Assembly (NCBI GenBank): GCA_948567375.1 | Contig: OX419758.1 | Span: 63,269,965-63,333,964 of the forward strand | Direction: 5' to 3' | Length of the DNA: 64,000 nucleotides | Origin: Lunularia cruciata | Lineage: Eukaryota; Streptophyta; Marchantiopsida; Lunulariales; Lunulariaceae | Shown: in pieces, positions 62,691 to 64,000 of the stretch | Layout: every line of letters starts with the position of its first letter | Numbering within the stretch: position 1 is the stretch's first letter | Made by a program: the position numbers and the translations under genes | The notes under the pieces: generated by a model | What the model saw: only the letters and a program-made list of their open reading frames with translations | Database searches by the model: none | Told to the model about the DNA's origin: nothing

Positions 62691-64000
62691 GATTAATAAT
62701 GAATTCAAATCTTTATCCTTCATAGATCTTCTCCTTGTCTCCTACACCAACTTCAACGTGTGCAATCTTGTTTCCTCAATCCGCACACTGGGCTTCTGTA
62801 CTCAATTTTGTATCCATCTTTGTTACGATCTTCTTTAATGGCTTGAGTCTCATCCTTCTCTCATGTTCTCCATCCGCCAGGCAATCTTCCCTATACATTG
62901 CCAGTTCTGCCTCAAATTTGGCTTTCACCGTCTCCTTCTCCTTCTCTTTCTGAACAATCTTCTCTTCCATATTACAAAGAAACTCCCACAATCACTCTTC
63001 TTCTCTATACCTCAATGTCAACTCTCTTTGCTAGAGCTACTTCTTCTCTTCTACATTCTCCATCACTCTATTGAGCTCTTGCTCCTTCTCTGCTACTCTT
63101 GCCATAGCATGGATGATTTCTTATCATGAATCAGCAAACTATTGTTTCAAGATTTCATACTTAGCTATTTGTCTTTCCTTTGCTATGACATTTTGCTCTA
63201 TTACTTGCTCTTTAATTCCTACTTCCTTCTTTAAATTTTCACTTGGTTGTGTACTACTGCATCTACTTGTAGTACTTCCCTTTGCTCCTGACCTTGGGTT
63301 ATGCTCTCCTTCAACTCCGAGTTCTCTTTCTCTAATCTTACCAACACCTACAACACAATCTTCACCTGTGGACATTGCAATTGCATCTCTTTTTTCTTCT
63401 CCTCTAACTTCACTAACAATGTGCATATAACATCTTGCAGATACTCTACTCCTTTGCTATGTTTTACCTTGACTTGCAGGCTTTTCTCCTTCTTTGCTTC
63501 TTCTTCATTGGACACTCTTCTTCTCAGCCGTAGTCACCTTATGGGGATGGATTTTTCTCTCCCCAAACTTCCACTCTCCACTTCTCTTCTTATACTTGGT
63601 CCTGCCTCATACATCACCTTCCATTTGGAATGAACTCCTCTTTGAATGGTCACCCTCTTCTCTTCCTTCTTTAGAACTTTGTCTTGTGTCTCGGGTTACA
63701 TTCTTTTGCTATTTCTAGCTTTTCTTCTTCCTCCTCTGGTATTGGCTTCATCTCTACCCTAGCTTCACTCTTGCTGCTCACTTCACCACTCTACAATGTG
63801 AGTTTTGGTTCATCCTCCTTCTCCAAGTCTTTTGACTTGTACTCGGCTTTGCCTTTTTATTCTTCACTAGTCGATGCAATTACCACCAAGTTTTTCCTTG
63901 GGTTCACCTTCTTAGTCTTCCAAGGTCTTGTTGCCGCTACTTCTTCTTCTTCTTCTTGTCAACTCCTCTTCTTTGACTTCAGAGTATTCACTTTCAACCG
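62691..64000 (-). pseudogene. Coiled-coil coding relic, copy B (runs off the window)
   Basis: A second copy of 57.70-59.0 kb, as broken minus frames 62776-62991 (MEEKIVQKEKEKETVKAKF, then MRLKPLKKIVTKM) and 63139-63426. The predicted long coiled coil is Glu/Lys rich. It continues past the right edge. With copy A it brackets the T-family LTR. Confidence 0.6.

Overview
This window comes from a nuclear plant genome that is almost wholly built of old, nested LTR retrotransposons of the Ty3/gypsy type. The single recognisable host gene family is a microbial-type terpene synthase-like (MTPSL) gene with spliceosomal introns. From what is known of that family, it occurs in mosses, liverworts, hornworts, lycophytes and ferns but not in seed plants, so the source is most likely a large-genome non-seed plant (fern or lycophyte). 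I cannot name the species. Nothing here looks bacterial, and I saw no tRNA, rRNA or CRISPR.

Layout. 1-5.6 kb is a decayed Tat/Athila-like element (T) on the + strand, joined to a minus-strand coding relic (5.6-6.85 kb) that recurs at 48.6-49.6 and 59.0-61.4 kb. 6.9-14.6 kb holds two decayed chromoviruses in opposite orientation with their LTRs. 14.6-17.4 kb is a + strand relic of the methyltransferase element described below. 17.6-39 kb is a minus-strand chromovirus (H) split by nested insertions: a second chromovirus (C) with its LTRs at 19-26 kb, and a 9.9 kb Ty3/gypsy element (M) at 28.2-38.2 kb. 40.0-43.1 kb is the apparently intact MTPSL gene; 51.1-54.1 kb is its duplicated, frameshifted and truncated copy. 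The rest (43.1-51 kb, 54.1-64 kb) is intergenic DNA with LTRs, a solo LTR with a perfect target-site duplication, chromovirus relics and two minus-strand coiled-coil coding relics.

The most interesting object is element M. Reading right to left it has a 5' LTR, leader, gag with two zinc knuckles, protease, a complete cytosine-5 DNA methyltransferase domain, reverse transcriptase, RNase H, integrase, and a C-terminal PHD finger where chromoviruses carry a chromodomain. From about 35.87 kb to 29.08 kb this is one reading frame broken only by seven isolated stop codons. Two further loci in the window (14-17.4 and 57.1-57.7 kb) and a fragment at 46.55-46.9 kb are degraded relatives; the longest preserves the order protease, methyltransferase, reverse transcriptase. 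The methyltransferase is therefore a fixed module of a retrotransposon family, not an accident of one copy. The ends of M are also abnormal: the LTR arrangement looks circularly permuted, as expected if a two-LTR circle had been opened inside one LTR.

All statements are from reading the sequence and the translated frames. No database search, alignment program or tree was run; percentages are avoided and exon limits are hand-made from splice consensus and reading phase.
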